Counted from the first letter of the stretch, positions 7,386-17,523 are shown. The stretch: DNA of 64,000 nt from Thermococcus sp. JdFR-02 (GCA_002009975.1 MTLP01000031.1:1-64000); one strand, 5' to 3'. Translations and numbers: made by a program. Notes: generated by a model not told the origin, from the sequence alone.

Positions 7386-7691
7386 TCAAGCAGTATCAAT
7401 AACAGCAAGAACCAAAAATCCTTTACCTGCGAATCTACAGAACTTTGTAAATTTTGATGCTCTTCTAAATACCTTTGAAGCTGCAAGAAATCCCCCTCCC
7501 ATTGTCACATGTTTGAGAGCTGCATCAGTCCAACCGAAATATCCTTTAACAAATTCACTAAACCTACCAGTTTTATGCCATCTGTATGCTCCATATGCAA
7601 TTCCTATCTCCGCCTTTTCTTCAACTGCTCCACTCACAACCATTCCTACAGCCATCAACACTAGCCCCAACACCAAAGCCTTCCTCCACAT
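7386..7691 (-). CDS. Small cationic peptide precursor with hydrophobic leader; candidate archaeocin
   Basis: The precursor has 101 residues. It starts with a leader MWRKALVLGLVLMAVGMVVSGA, with a signal-peptidase-like SGA, or alternatively longer up to about Gly30/Gly34. The rest (about 68-79 aa) is cationic and amphipathic, with Gly-, Ala- and aromatic-rich stretches (VKGYFGWTDAALKHVT, MGGGFLAASKVFRRASKFTKF, FAGKGFLVLAVIDTA) and a single Cys85. Precursor and core sizes match AS-48-type circular bacteriocins (105 aa precursor, 70 aa product), but no sequence match can be claimed. GGAGGTG is correctly placed before the ATG at 7691; the in-frame GTG at 7700 overlaps it. It is the first gene of a block with two membrane proteins and SpoIIM. 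A non-antimicrobial exported protein is the alternative. Confidence 0.68.
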   Translation of the reverse strand: MWRKALVLGLVLMAVGMVVSGAVEEKAEIGIAYGAYRWHKTGRFSEFVKGYFGWTDAALKHVTMGGGFLAASKVFRRASKFTKFCRFAGKGFLVLAVIDTA

Positions 7692-7737
7692 TTGAAACAC
7701 CTCCTAATTTCCCACTTGTAATTTGCTGTCCGAATAC

Positions 7738-7833
7738 TATTTAAAGTTTTCTTTATATTTCATAATTACTATTGACATTTTTATGATAATTAAACGAAAA
7801 ATATAATAATGATGAATAGTAATACTTTTAAGC
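7738..7833. promoter_or_regulatory. Divergent promoter region with paired AATAGTAAT boxes
   Basis: On the plus strand AATAGTAAT (7815-7823) directly abuts the TATA-like ACTTTTAAGC (7824-7833) for the permease at 7865. On the minus strand the same 9-mer (7773-7765) lies shortly upstream of TATA-like GAAATATAAAG and CTTTAAATAG (7757-7738) for the peptide gene. Each promoter therefore has the same box in the same orientation relative to its gene, which suggests one activator drives both. Confidence 0.5.
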
Positions 7834-7864
7834 AAATAAAACATTATTTAAAAAGGTGATGGAG

Positions 7865-8836
7865 ATGAAGGCTCTGAACATTGCCCTAAAGGATTTTGAA
7901 GTCAGCATAAAAACAAAGCGCTTTCAAATAATAATTGCACTTTTTGCACTTCTATCACTGGGGATGGTTTACTACTCAAAAAGACTCGGTGTGAGCCAGG
8001 AGCTTTACAAAACACCCTTTCAAATGCTTTTTCTTTCAAGCTTTTCGAATAGCTTTAACTATATTATAACATTGCTTGCAATAATCTTAGGCAGCACATT
8101 GATAAACAGCGAAATAGAAAAAGGAACATTAAGGGTTTTAGCCTCAAAACCTCTCTACAGAGACCAAATCGTCTTTGGCAAATTTCTTGGAGGAGCGATG
8201 ATATTAACCGTTGCATTAACATTGTTCTATCTTCTAACATTAGCATCCTCATTATTGCTTGGAATACCTATTACAGTCGCAGATTTAGAAAAACTTGCCG
8301 TCACTTTCCCATTTAGTCTCTTTTATGGATTAGTCTTTCTAAATCTTGGGCTCTTAATTTCGACATTTATCAAAAAGCCAAAAAATGCTTTAATCTTAGG
8401 GGTTTTTCTTTTCATATTCTTTTCTTTCATACTTCCGATAATAGCTGGAATAATAGGGTTTGCAGTTGCTGGTTTACCTCCAATTCCAAACATTCCAGAA
8501 AATACCACTGACTTAACAGAGGAGCAGCTTCAAGAATTTTTCATTAAAGACCCAACTTATCAAGAATGGCTAACTAAATTAACACAAACATCGGAAAAAG
8601 TTCTAATGATCTCCCCGAACTACCACTATCAAGAGATCCTAAGAATACTCTTTGGAGCAAAGCCCCAAATAAGCGAAATAGTTTCTGCCTTTGTTTATAA
8701 TCAGAATGTTGTTGAAGATCGTCCACTTAAAGAATCCCTTTCTTTAATTTGGCAAAACATAACAACTTTAATAGTAATGTTTTTATTATCCTTTATCCTA
8801 ACTTACACCAAATTTATGAAGATGAGCTTGAGGTGA
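7865..8836 (+). CDS. ABC-2 (NosY-like) transporter permease
   Basis: This 323-residue permease has about six TM helices and a long loop (about 205-260) before the last helix. It shares NSEIEKGTLRVLASKPLYRD and a GKFLG block with the other permeases here and is clearly paralogous to the one at 5129. An in-frame GTG at 7856 and an ATG at 7859 precede the chosen ATG at 7865. GGTGAT at 7855-7860 fits the last, and this start matches the paralogues (MKALNIALKDFE). It is first in an operon with the ATPase (5-base gap), the NEW3 protein and a third permease. Confidence 0.88.
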   Translation: MKALNIALKDFEVSIKTKRFQIIIALFALLSLGMVYYSKRLGVSQELYKTPFQMLFLSSFSNSFNYIITLLAIILGSTLINSEIEKGTLRVLASKPLYRDQIVFGKFLGGAMILTVALTLFYLLTLASSLLLGIPITVADLEKLAVTFPFSLFYGLVFLNLGLLISTFIKKPKNALILGVFLFIFFSFILPIIAGIIGFAVAGLPPIPNIPENTTDLTEEQLQEFFIKDPTYQEWLTKLTQTSEKVLMISPNYHYQEILRILFGAKPQISEIVSAFVYNQNVVEDRPLKESLSLIWQNITTLIVMFLLSFILTYTKFMKMSLR

Positions 8837-8841
8837 GAAAT

Positions 8842-9759
<918 letters not shown>

Positions 9760-9764
9760 TGAAG

Positions 9765-11975
9765 ATGAAAAAACAAACAATTCTGCTGGTTTTAGTTCTC
9801 CTACTTTCTTTAGTCCCCTTAAGTTATGGTGAACCATGGATAGAAGTTTACACGGGAAAAGTAAAGATTGGAGAAAGCTTAATCGTTGGAGAATACAAGA
9901 TAAAGATAACCCAAGAAGAGACAACCTTAAACCCCTATGCAATAATCTACAAGGGAGATAGCATTATCGCTGTTGGAAGTTTAACATTTGGAAATCAAGT
10001 TGAAGGGGAAAATGTAAGGATAACTGCCGGAAGATCTGATGGAAGGGAAGTTTTTGTTCTCATTCAATATAAGCCAGAGCTAATTAAAGAGATAAAACCT
10101 AAAGCTGGAGAATCCTTTAACATTGATGGTTATATTGTCGAAATACTCGATGCAACCAATGAGAGCGTTTCTCTTAAAATTAAAGGAATAGAGAATGCAG
10201 CACTAACCATAAAAGAAGGATATTCTGTAAACTATGATAAATTAGCCTTTGAATACACGGATGGAAGTTTAAAAGCTTATTTAGCAAAAGTTGATATAAA
10301 AAGAGAAGAAACAAAAGATTACCAAATTTATTATCCCTTTGAGTCTTTAAAAGTAGAGGCTGGAAAAAGCGTTCAGATACCAATAACTGTAATCAATGAA
10401 GGAAATCAAGATCTAATTCTTAGCCTAAAAATCCTTTCAATGCCAAATAACTGGGAAGCAAAGATATTAGATTCTCAAACAAGCTATGAGGTAAGCAAAG
10501 TAACTGTAAGAGCTGGAAGTAGTGTGAGCTTTATTTTGTTTGTTAAAATCCCCGAGAACGCAGAAGGAATAAACAAAGTCAAGTTTGCTATTGGAGAGGA
10601 GATAGGAGAAATCACATTCAACGTGTTCAAAAAGGAAGAAATTGATGTCAGAATTCCAGTTTTAGCTATCGAAAGTGAAGCAGGACAGGTTGTTAATTTT
10701 CCAATTACCCTCATAAACTTTGGAGAAGAAAAAAGTGTTGAAGTTAAGATACTTGAGAAACCAGAAAACTGGGAAGCTTATTTTGTACTTAATGGACAAA
10801 GAGTAAAATCGTTCTCCTTACTTACTCAAGAAACGCTGACACTTGTCATTGAAACTCCAAGAAATGCCGATCTGGGGGAACACAAGATAGAGTTTTCTGT
10901 TAATGGGATTAATTATTCTGTTAGCGTTTTCATCTACAAAACTCACAAGGGTGAAAAAGCCACTTTAACGCTTAGAATTGTTGATGATGAGTCAAAACCA
11001 GTTCCAAATGCTAAAGTAACTATTGGAAATGAAGAATATATAACAGATTCTCAAGGTAGTTTAGAGCTTAAACTAAATCCAGGAGATTACATTATCGAAG
11101 TTGAAAAAGAGGGCTATGAAAAAACCAAAGAGGAGATAAGCCTCTTAGATGGTGAAGAAAAGTCATTGACAATTAGGCTAAATAGGGCAGGCTATTATTT
11201 CAAAGCTGAGATTGAAAGTGATCACTTAACAATTCAGTTTGGATCCCAACTTTCCTATGAAGTGAGGATAGTGAATTTAGGCAAACTTGAAGACGGGTAT
11301 CAGCTCGAATTAAGTGGTTTACCTTCTGATTGGGCATACATGTTCCTAAGGGATCCTCAAAGTAACATCCAAGCTCAAAGTGTTAAGCTTGGTAGTGGTG
11401 AAACTAAGGCGGTGTATCTAAGGATAATACCCTCTTACAATGCACAGCCAGGAACCTACAATGCCACGCTTATAATAACGAGCGCCTCTGGATTGAAATA
11501 CGAGAAAAAGCTAGAGGTGGAACTAATAGGTAGCTACGAAATGGATATCATGCTCCAAAATTATTACGTTCCAGTTCAGGCGGGCAAAGAAATCTCAATT
11601 CCAGTGACACTTCGCAACCTTGGGAGTGCTCCTATAACTAACATAAACTTTGAGGTAAGTGCCCCAGAAGGATGGGAAGTTGAAGTTGTCCCTTCAAGAA
11701 TAGCAAAGCTTGAGCCAAGTTATTCTAGAGAAGGGAAGATGGTGGTGATTGGAAGTGGAGGAGAAAGAGTAACCCTTAACATAAAAGTCCCTGAAACCAC
11801 CCCCGCTGGAGAATACAAAGTCACAATAAGAGCAAAAGGTGATCAAGCAGAGAGAGAAACAGAGCTTAGGGTAAGGGTTAGACAAAGCTCAAGTTCTGCT
11901 TATCTTGGGATTTTAATTCTAATCCTTGCATTTGGAGGACTAATATTCATGATGAGGCGCATTGGGAGGCGTTGA
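9765..11975 (+). CDS. Large cell-surface protein with NEW3 domains and a PEGA-like domain
   Basis: About 736 residues: an N-terminal signal peptide (MKKQTILLVLVLLLSLVPLS), a beta-rich N-terminal region, repeated Ig-like NEW3 domains (e.g. about 190-285, 290-385, 480-580, 595-690), a carboxypeptidase-regulatory/PEGA-like insert (ATLTLRIVDDESKPVPNAKV...), and a C-terminal TM helix with a basic tail (MMRRIGRR). It is thus anchored in the membrane and exposed outside. Proteins of this kind are regularly paired with NosF/NosY-type ABC genes in archaea. They may act as an extracellular adaptor or substrate receptor. The ATG at 9765 gives the best signal peptide and spacing from GGGAG; GTG 9756 and ATG 9759 are alternatives. 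Confidence 0.88.
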   Translation: MKKQTILLVLVLLLSLVPLSYGEPWIEVYTGKVKIGESLIVGEYKIKITQEETTLNPYAIIYKGDSIIAVGSLTFGNQVEGENVRITAGRSDGREVFVLIQYKPELIKEIKPKAGESFNIDGYIVEILDATNESVSLKIKGIENAALTIKEGYSVNYDKLAFEYTDGSLKAYLAKVDIKREETKDYQIYYPFESLKVEAGKSVQIPITVINEGNQDLILSLKILSMPNNWEAKILDSQTSYEVSKVTVRAGSSVSFILFVKIPENAEGINKVKFAIGEEIGEITFNVFKKEEIDVRIPVLAIESEAGQVVNFPITLINFGEEKSVEVKILEKPENWEAYFVLNGQRVKSFSLLTQETLTLVIETPRNADLGEHKIEFSVNGINYSVSVFIYKTHKGEKATLTLRIVDDESKPVPNAKVTIGNEEYITDSQGSLELKLNPGDYIIEVEKEGYEKTKEEISLLDGEEKSLTIRLNRAGYYFKAEIESDHLTIQFGSQLSYEVRIVNLGKLEDGYQLELSGLPSDWAYMFLRDPQSNIQAQSVKLGSGETKAVYLRIIPSYNAQPGTYNATLIITSASGLKYEKKLEVELIGSYEMDIMLQNYYVPVQAGKEISIPVTLRNLGSAPITNINFEVSAPEGWEVEVVPSRIAKLEPSYSREGKMVVIGSGGERVTLNIKVPETTPAGEYKVTIRAKGDQAERETELRVRVRQSSSSAYLGILILILAFGGLIFMMRRIGRR

Positions 11976-11976
11976 G

Positions 11977-12960
11977 ATGAAGGAGCTAAACATAGCAATG
12001 AAAGAGTTTTACATAGCAGTGAGGAGCAAGAGATTCATTGGTCTTTTGCTTTTTTACATTATCTTGTTAGTTTTGATGAACTATGCTCAAAAAGATGAGA
12101 TAATAAACTTAGCTGGTCAAATAAGAGTTACACGTTTCGGTGCACTCGGAGGAGAAGGTACTGTTGTGTTTACTGCAGTTTCATTGTCAATATTCTCAAA
12201 TTTAATGAGTTTGTCAGTTTTTGGTGCTCTAATTGGAATAACCCTTGGTGCAGACGCTATAAATAGGGAAATTGAAGAAGGAACGGTAAAAGTTTTAATG
12301 AGCCATCCCATTTATAGGGATCAGGTGATTAATGGGAAGTTTTTAGGAAACGGTTTAGCTCTTTTGCTTATGATTATAATCGGATATACAATAACAATGT
12401 CATTCCTGCTTTTAATTGGAGTTCCATTGGATCAAGAATCTGTGATTAGGGCATTCTTGGCATCTTTTTACACGCTCATATATATGCTGACCTTTTTAAG
12501 TCTTGGAATAATGATCTCATCAATTATAAAGAAACCCGAAACTTCCATGCTTCTAGCAATAATACTCGCGATAATGCTCACAATAGTGTATCCAGTTATT
12601 TCTACAGTTATCTCTAATAAAATAGCAGGTGATGAGCCTTACTGCCCTCCAAAAATTGAAAGGATAGAGACACCTACAGGAATTCAAGAAGTTAGGATGA
12701 TGGACTATGAATGCCCAGCGTATGTAGAATGGAAAAATAAGAGAGAAATCTGGCAAAAAAGACTAAATCTTCTCACACCAACTTCTCATTATTCTCAACT
12801 CATAGCAAGTGCTTTTGCCGGAGATGAACTTGCACAGGATTATCTGCCAATAAGTGAAGCCATTCCTTTAGCATTTAACAACTTGGCGATACTATTAGTT
12901 CAGCTCTTACTTCCATTTAGCATAGCCTACATGAGATTTATGACAAGTGACTTAACTTGA
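11977..12960 (+). CDS. ABC-2 (NosY-like) transporter permease
   Basis: A 327-residue ABC-2 permease with about six TM helices and an extracytoplasmic loop before the last helix containing CPPKIERIE...YECPAY (a Cys pair). The coupling segment INREIEEGTVKVLMSHPIYR with DQVINGKFLG matches the cassette-B permease at 33728 more closely than its neighbours at 5129 and 7865. The ATG follows GGAGG and starts 1 base after the NEW3 gene's stop. Last gene of the operon. Confidence 0.88.
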   Translation: MKELNIAMKEFYIAVRSKRFIGLLLFYIILLVLMNYAQKDEIINLAGQIRVTRFGALGGEGTVVFTAVSLSIFSNLMSLSVFGALIGITLGADAINREIEEGTVKVLMSHPIYRDQVINGKFLGNGLALLLMIIIGYTITMSFLLLIGVPLDQESVIRAFLASFYTLIYMLTFLSLGIMISSIIKKPETSMLLAIILAIMLTIVYPVISTVISNKIAGDEPYCPPKIERIETPTGIQEVRMMDYECPAYVEWKNKREIWQKRLNLLTPTSHYSQLIASAFAGDELAQDYLPISEAIPLAFNNLAILLVQLLLPFSIAYMRFMTSDLT

Positions 12961-12988
12961 CCACTTAAATTTTTAAAAGAAAAGAAAG

Positions 12989-14428
12989 TCAGCCCTTTGC
13001 AACTCCCATTGGTCTCATTCTTGCAACAAGCTTTGCTATTCCGGCTTTTGCAACAGTTTGAACAACGTTGTCAACGCTCTTATATGCTCCTGGGGCTTCT
13101 TCAGCAATTACTCTCTTACTTGCTGCTCTAATGTAAATTCCCCTTTGTAATAACTCTCTTTGTACGTTATCTCCTCTATATTGCCTCGTTGCTGCATGTC
13201 TACTCAAAACTCTCCCAGCACCATGGCAAGTTGAACCAAATGCTTCCTTCATAGCTCCTTCTGTTCCAGCCAAAATATAGCTTGCAGTTCCCATTGAACC
13301 AGGTATTAGAACAGGCTGTCCAACATCTCTATAAATCTTCGGAACAGCTTCATGTCCTGGTGGGAATGCCCTTGTAGCACCTTTTCTATGAACAACAACC
13401 TTTACCTTTTTGCCGTTTATCTCATGCTCCTCCAGCTTAGCTATGTTATGAGCAACATCATAGACAATGTGCATTCCTAAATCTTCAGCCTTTTGCTTAA
13501 ATACTTCCTCAAAGCTTTCTCTAACCCAATGCGTTATCATCTGCCTATTAGCCCAAGCAAAGTTTGCAGCAGCTTTCATAGCACTGAAGTATCTTTGACC
13601 CTCTTCACTCTCAAATGGAACGCTAACCAATTCTCTGTCAGGCCAGGGGACATTGTACTTCCTAACAGCTCTTTCCATAATCTTTAGATAGTCACTACAA
13701 ACTTGATGACCTAATCCACGAGAGCCAGTGTGAATCATTACAACAACTTGTCCCTCAAAGAGACCATAAGCTTTTGCAACCTCCTCATCAAAGATCTTAT
13801 CAACAACCTGGACTTCTAAAAAGTGATTTCCACTTCCCAAAGAACCCAATTGAGGTGCTCCTCTTTGCTTTGCCCTTTCACTTACATAGCGGGGATTTGC
13901 GCCTTCCATCCTTCCTCCTTCTTCTAATCTCTCCAAGTCCTCTTTCCAACCATAACCATGATCAACTGCCCATTTTGCACCATTGACCAAAACCTCATCT
14001 AATTGGGTCCAGTAAAGCCTAATCTTTCCTCTACTACCAACCCCACTTGGAACGTTTTTGAAAAGAGTATCTACAATTTGTTTAATTTTTGGTCTAACTT
14101 CCTTTTCGGTTAAGTTAGTTCTAACTAACCTAACACCACAATTGATATCATAACCAACTCCCCCCGGGCTTATAACGCCTTCTTTTGCATCAAAAGCAGC
14201 TACACCACCAATTGGAAATCCATAACCTTGGTGACCGTCTGGCATTACAATAGAATACCTATAAATCCCAGGGAGCATTGCAACATTAGCGGCTTGCTCT
14301 AATGTCTTATCTTGTCTCATCTTTTGGATTAAGAGATCATCGGCATACACTCTACCTGGCACTCTCATCCTTCTATCAAACTTTGGTATTTCCCATCTTA
14401 TATTATCAATTCTTTTCAACGGTATCAT
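12989..14428 (-). CDS. rtcB: RNA-splicing ligase RtcB (3'-phosphate/5'-OH RNA ligase)
   Basis: This 479-residue RtcB joins tRNA halves after intron removal, and repairs RNA, using GTP and Mn2+. Visible motifs are [30 protein letters not shown] with the metal-ligand Cys97, [32 protein letters not shown] and STCHGAGR with the guanylylated His (about 403). No intein is present, unlike in some Pyrococcus homologues. GGTGAGGAAGG precedes the ATG. It follows archease in the same direction (about 49 bases apart), as is common. The 3' end faces the ABC island, with pyrimidine-rich terminator sequence between. Confidence 0.97.
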   Translation of the reverse strand: MIPLKRIDNIRWEIPKFDRRMRVPGRVYADDLLIQKMRQDKTLEQAANVAMLPGIYRYSIVMPDGHQGYGFPIGGVAAFDAKEGVISPGGVGYDINCGVRLVRTNLTEKEVRPKIKQIVDTLFKNVPSGVGSRGKIRLYWTQLDEVLVNGAKWAVDHGYGWKEDLERLEEGGRMEGANPRYVSERAKQRGAPQLGSLGSGNHFLEVQVVDKIFDEEVAKAYGLFEGQVVVMIHTGSRGLGHQVCSDYLKIMERAVRKYNVPWPDRELVSVPFESEEGQRYFSAMKAAANFAWANRQMITHWVRESFEEVFKQKAEDLGMHIVYDVAHNIAKLEEHEINGKKVKVVVHRKGATRAFPPGHEAVPKIYRDVGQPVLIPGSMGTASYILAGTEGAMKEAFGSTCHGAGRVLSRHAATRQYRGDNVQRELLQRGIYIRAASKRVIAEEAPGAYKSVDNVVQTVAKAGIAKLVARMRPMGVAKG

Positions 14429-14477
14429 CCTTCCTCACCCATTATTAGATTTATCTAAAAACTTTAAAGGCTTGCGT

Positions 14478-14903
14478 TTAAATATCAGGAACAAGTTGAA
14501 CAATCCATGTTCCATCTTCAAGTTGCTTTATCTCCATCTCATGATAGGTTATTGCCTTTACTTCTTCCTTTGGCTCATGCTTCTCTAAATCAAGCTCCTC
14601 TCCATAGGCTTTTGCTTTAAGTTTGTAGCTTCTGTTTGTTTTTTCAATCTTAACTTCAAAATCTCTAAATACTAATCCCTCGATATCGTGAATAATTAAG
14701 AGCTGCTCAAGGAAATTATAGAGTAAAGATTGCAAATCTTCACCTTCAGCTTCAACTTCTTTAACCGTTTTCTTTTCAACTTTACTTGTATCCACCATAA
14801 CCTCAAAAAGGGCTATTGCAACGTTTTCAAATGCCTCTTCCAAAGTTTTTCCATAACCCCTAATGCCAATATCAGCAGTATGTTCAAAATGTTCCCACTT
14901 CAT
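14478..14903 (-). CDS. Archease (RtcB-activating protein)
   Basis: A 141-residue archease. The N-terminus [27 protein letters not shown] holds the conserved His and metal-binding Asp, and the C-terminus [22 protein letters not shown] is typical. Archease binds metal and speeds RtcB guanylylation, giving multiple-turnover ligation. It lies directly upstream of rtcB on the same strand, which supports both calls. TATCGGAGGTGGGAATATG provides a strong ribosome binding site. Confidence 0.96.
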   Translation of the reverse strand: MKWEHFEHTADIGIRGYGKTLEEAFENVAIALFEVMVDTSKVEKKTVKEVEAEGEDLQSLLYNFLEQLLIIHDIEGLVFRDFEVKIEKTNRSYKLKAKAYGEELDLEKHEPKEEVKAITYHEMEIKQLEDGTWIVQLVPDI

Positions 14904-14960
14904 ATTCCCACCTCCGATAGGTTAATATCCCACAACAGCTTATTAGCCTTGGGGATGCAA

Positions 14961-15827
14961 ATGAGGGAAATAACTCCAAAGAAAATCATTGAGATGAAGG
15001 GGAAAGAGAAGATAGTGATGGTAACTGCTTACGATTATCCCTCCGCTTTAATAGCAGATAAAGCTGGGATAGATATTATCTTTATTGGAGACTCCTTAGG
15101 TATGGTAGTTTATGGGGAAAAGAGCACTTTGAATGTTTCCATGGATCAAATGGTTTATCATACACGGGCAGTTGCAAAAGCAGTGAAAAGAGGATTGGTT
15201 TTAGCAGACATGCCCTTCATGAGCTATGAAGTTAGTGTTGAAGAAGGAATGAGAAATGCAGCAAGACTAATCCAAGCTGGAGCAGATGCAATCAAGATTG
15301 AGGGTGGATACGATTATAGAAAATTGGTTAAAAAGCTTGTTAGGGCTGGAATTCCAGTTATGGGACATACAGGTTTAACTCCCCAACGATATTTAAGATT
15401 AGGTGGTTACCGTTTAATGGGTGAAACTGAAGAGGAAATAGAAGAAATTTTGAGAGATGCTAAAGCTTTGGAAAAAGCTGGTGCTTTTGCCCTTGTTTTA
15501 GAGTTTACATTATCTGATGTTGCAAAATTGGTGACTGAAGAAGTAAAAATCCCAACAATAGGAATTGGAAGCGGTCCTTATTGTGATGGACAAGTCTTGG
15601 TTTGGCATGACCTTTTAGGAATTTATGAGCAAGTTCCACCTTTTGTAAAGAGATATGCAGATTTAAGGAGCATAATCCAATTAGCCTTAGAAAATTATAA
15701 AAGTGATGTAAAAGAAGGCAAATTCCCAGAAAAGCAACACTATTGGGAGTTTTTAGATAAAGATGACTTTGAAAAGAAGAGAAAGAAAGCAATAGAAAAG
15801 CTTTTAGAAGAGCCTGTTGAAGATTAA
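14961..15827 (+). CDS. panB: 3-methyl-2-oxobutanoate hydroxymethyltransferase (ketopantoate hydroxymethyltransferase)
   Basis: A 288-residue TIM-barrel enzyme of coenzyme A synthesis that transfers a hydroxymethyl group from methylene-tetrahydro(methano)pterin to 2-oxoisovalerate. It has [26 protein letters not shown] with a metal-binding Asp, [25 protein letters not shown] and the catalytic Glu of [11 protein letters not shown]. The ATG at 14961 is chosen over 14955 and over far upstream in-frame codons that lie inside archease. The last 4 bases overlap the convergent EamA gene. Confidence 0.95.
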   Translation: MREITPKKIIEMKGKEKIVMVTAYDYPSALIADKAGIDIIFIGDSLGMVVYGEKSTLNVSMDQMVYHTRAVAKAVKRGLVLADMPFMSYEVSVEEGMRNAARLIQAGADAIKIEGGYDYRKLVKKLVRAGIPVMGHTGLTPQRYLRLGGYRLMGETEEEIEEILRDAKALEKAGAFALVLEFTLSDVAKLVTEEVKIPTIGIGSGPYCDGQVLVWHDLLGIYEQVPPFVKRYADLRSIIQLALENYKSDVKEGKFPEKQHYWEFLDKDDFEKKRKKAIEKLLEEPVED

Positions 15828-16666
15828 CTCCTCCTTTCGCTCTTTACTTTTGTTATCTTCAATGTTCCAACGGTTATCAAGATAAAGCCAACTGCATGAT
15901 ACAAAGTGAATTCCTCACCTAAAGCCAAAGAAATTGCTATAGCTACAGCTGGAGCAGGGGTTATTATTGCAGTTGCCTTTGAAAGGTTAATTAGCTTTAT
16001 TGACAGATACCATACAACTTGACCAAACGCCAATATTATCGCTTCAACTATTGAGAGTTTAGAAAACTCTAAACCGTGAGATAAAGCCAACATTAAAAGT
16101 ATTAAACCTCCAAAGGTATTCCTAAGTGTTGCTATTAAATAAGGATTGTACGGAAGGGTCTTTGCAATTACATGTCCAATTTGCCAGAAAAGAGGGACTA
16201 ATAAGAGCAACACATCCCCCCTCTGTGGAGTTATTAGCCTTCCGTGTGTTATCACCAACGCCAAACCAAAAAGCACAAGAAAAGATGCATAGAGCTGGCT
16301 TTTTGTTATTTTTTCTCTTAAGAAGATATAGGCAAGAAGAAATGAAAACAGAACCTCTGCTCTTGTTAATAGAGAAGCATTTATAGCAGAGCTAAGCCTT
16401 GCCCCGTAGGAATAGCTGATATAAGCCAAAGCCGTTGAGGAGAGACCAATTAAAAAAGCCTTTGGAAGATATTGAGGATTTTCTTTAATGTCTTGCCAGC
16501 TTTTAGTTGAAATGACAAATATCCAAAGCATTAAAGACGCTAATAAAGCTGAAAAAGCTGCAAAGCTTAAGGGATTGACGGGGTTTGATTTAATAACAAC
16601 TGGCTCCAGTCCATATAGAAACATTCCAACCAATGCTAACAGTGTCCCTTTAATTTCGCTGTTCAT
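15824..16666 (-). CDS. EamA (DMT superfamily) transporter
   Basis: A 280-residue protein with ten predicted TM helices in two EamA repeats. The first contains [21 protein letters not shown], and the second ends with [19 protein letters not shown] before a basic C-terminus. DMT transporters export metabolites or amino acids; the substrate here cannot be told. It starts 6 bases after the PqqD-like gene stop with GGTGAG placed across the junction, so the two are probably co-transcribed. Confidence 0.88.
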   Translation of the reverse strand: MNSEIKGTLLALVGMFLYGLEPVVIKSNPVNPLSFAAFSALLASLMLWIFVISTKSWQDIKENPQYLPKAFLIGLSSTALAYISYSYGARLSSAINASLLTRAEVLFSFLLAYIFLREKITKSQLYASFLVLFGLALVITHGRLITPQRGDVLLLLVPLFWQIGHVIAKTLPYNPYLIATLRNTFGGLILLMLALSHGLEFSKLSIVEAIILAFGQVVWYLSIKLINLSKATAIITPAPAVAIAISLALGEEFTLYHAVGFILITVGTLKITKVKSERRS

Positions 16667-16672
16667 TATTTC

Positions 16673-16990
16673 TCACCAAAATACTATGAGGTTTCTTTTA
16701 TGAAGCTCAAAAAGAAATGTTATTAAACGTTCGTATAAAGGTTCCACAGAATCTCCAAACTTTTCTTTTAGTTTTTTGCCAATGTGTTCTACGTCTTTAG
16801 TCCCATCACACAAATTCCACACAAAAACTCCATATTCATCAAGCTCTATTCTCCTATATTTTCCATGAATTTTTTTAGCTAAAATATCAAGAGGAGACTT
16901 CATAGGGATCAGAAGATATTGTTTTCCGTCAATTTCTCTCAATTCAATTTTTTCATTTCTCTTGGGAATTAACCTTAAATAATCCCGCAT
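16673..16990 (-). CDS. PqqD-like small protein
   Basis: 105 residues with the PqqD fold pattern: a strand region IDGKQYLLIPM, then YRRIELDEYGVFVWNLCDGTKDVEHIGKKLKEKFGD and a C-terminal helix LITFLFELHKRNLIVFW. PqqD-type domains are peptide-recognition modules (RRE-like) that deliver precursor peptides to modifying enzymes, but no radical SAM or other modifying enzyme lies nearby. Codons further upstream (to 17080) would run through the tRNA-Ser gene and were rejected. The ribosome binding site (GGTG) is weak. Confidence 0.75.
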   Translation of the reverse strand: MRDYLRLIPKRNEKIELREIDGKQYLLIPMKSPLDILAKKIHGKYRRIELDEYGVFVWNLCDGTKDVEHIGKKLKEKFGDSVEPLYERLITFLFELHKRNLIVFW

Positions 16991-17036
16991 TTTAGACACC
17001 AAAAGCAAAGTTGTAAGAAAAAGCTTAAAGGGTTTG

Positions 17037-17123
17037 TGGCGCCGGGGAGGGGATTTGAACCCCTGAGGGCTTACGCCCACGGACTCTCCAGGCCCGCGCC
17101 TTCCCGGGCTAGGCTACCCCGGC
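17037..17123 (-). tRNA. tRNA-Ser (anticodon GGA)
   Basis: A class II tRNA. The 7-bp acceptor stem is GCCGGGG/CCCCGGC, with discriminator G and an encoded CCA (complement of 17037-17039). The anticodon stem is CGGGC/GTCCG with loop CTGGAGA (anticodon GGA). The long variable arm (GTGGGCGTAAGCCCTC) and the T-arm GGGGTTCAAATCCCC are typical of serine tRNA. It lies 18 bases after the S10 stop, the Thermococcales order EF-1A - S10 - tRNA-Ser, so it may be processed from the mRNA. Confidence 0.96.
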
Positions 17124-17141
17124 GTATAAAAAGGAGGAAAG

Positions 17142-17450
17142 TCATGAGATGAGCTCAATTTCAATAGTAACGTCTTCTGGGACCCTAATACGCATGATTT
17201 GTCTCATAGCTCTCTCATCAGCCTCAATATCTATAAGTCTCTTGTGGACCCTAAGCTCCCACCTATCAAAAGTAGCTGTACCCTCTCCATCCGGGCTTTT
17301 TCTTGTTGTGATCCTTATCCTTTTAGTTGGTAATGGGATTGGACCGCTCATTCTAACTCCTGTTCTCTCTGCAATTTGCTTGACCTGATTACAAACCTCT
17401 TCCAAAGACCTAACATTAGTGCTAGCAAGCTTTATTCTTGCCTTTTGCAT
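17142..17450 (-). CDS. rpsJ: 30S ribosomal protein S10 (uS10)
   Basis: 102 residues with the S10 signature [54 protein letters not shown] and [21 protein letters not shown]10 binds the 16S rRNA 3' domain in the head of the 30S subunit. The in-frame GTG at 17459 sits inside the GAGGTG binding site, so the ATG ending at 17450 is used. It lies downstream of EF-1A and upstream of tRNA-Ser. Confidence 0.97.
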   Translation of the reverse strand: MQKARIKLASTNVRSLEEVCNQVKQIAERTGVRMSGPIPLPTKRIRITTRKSPDGEGTATFDRWELRVHKRLIDIEADERAMRQIMRIRVPEDVTIEIELIS

Positions 17451-17494
17451 GCTTGACACCTCTTAAAAATTGTTTAAAGTGTTTAAAGAAGATT

Positions 17495-17523
17495 TAAGAA
17501 AAAAGGGCTTCACTCGCCCTTTT
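17495..17523 (-). terminator. Hairpin plus U-run at the EF-1A stop codon
   Basis: Read on the minus strand, AAAAGGGC-GAGTGAA-GCCCTTTT forms an 8-bp stem whose loop holds the EF-1A stop codon, followed by TTCTTAA. It looks like an intrinsic terminator placed between tuf and rpsJ and may lower read-through into S10. Confidence 0.6.

Noticed and set aside
7701-7760. Extension of the peptide gene to the GTG at 7700
   Set aside because: The GTG is part of the GGAGGTG ribosome binding site that serves the ATG at 7691.
14730-14960. N-terminal extension of PanB
   Set aside because: It lies antisense inside archease and has no PanB similarity; the start at 14961 gives the normal family length.
16991-17080. 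N-terminal extension of the PqqD-like gene
   Set aside because: It runs through tRNA-Ser on the same strand and has no family similarity; the ATG ending at 16990 is sufficient.
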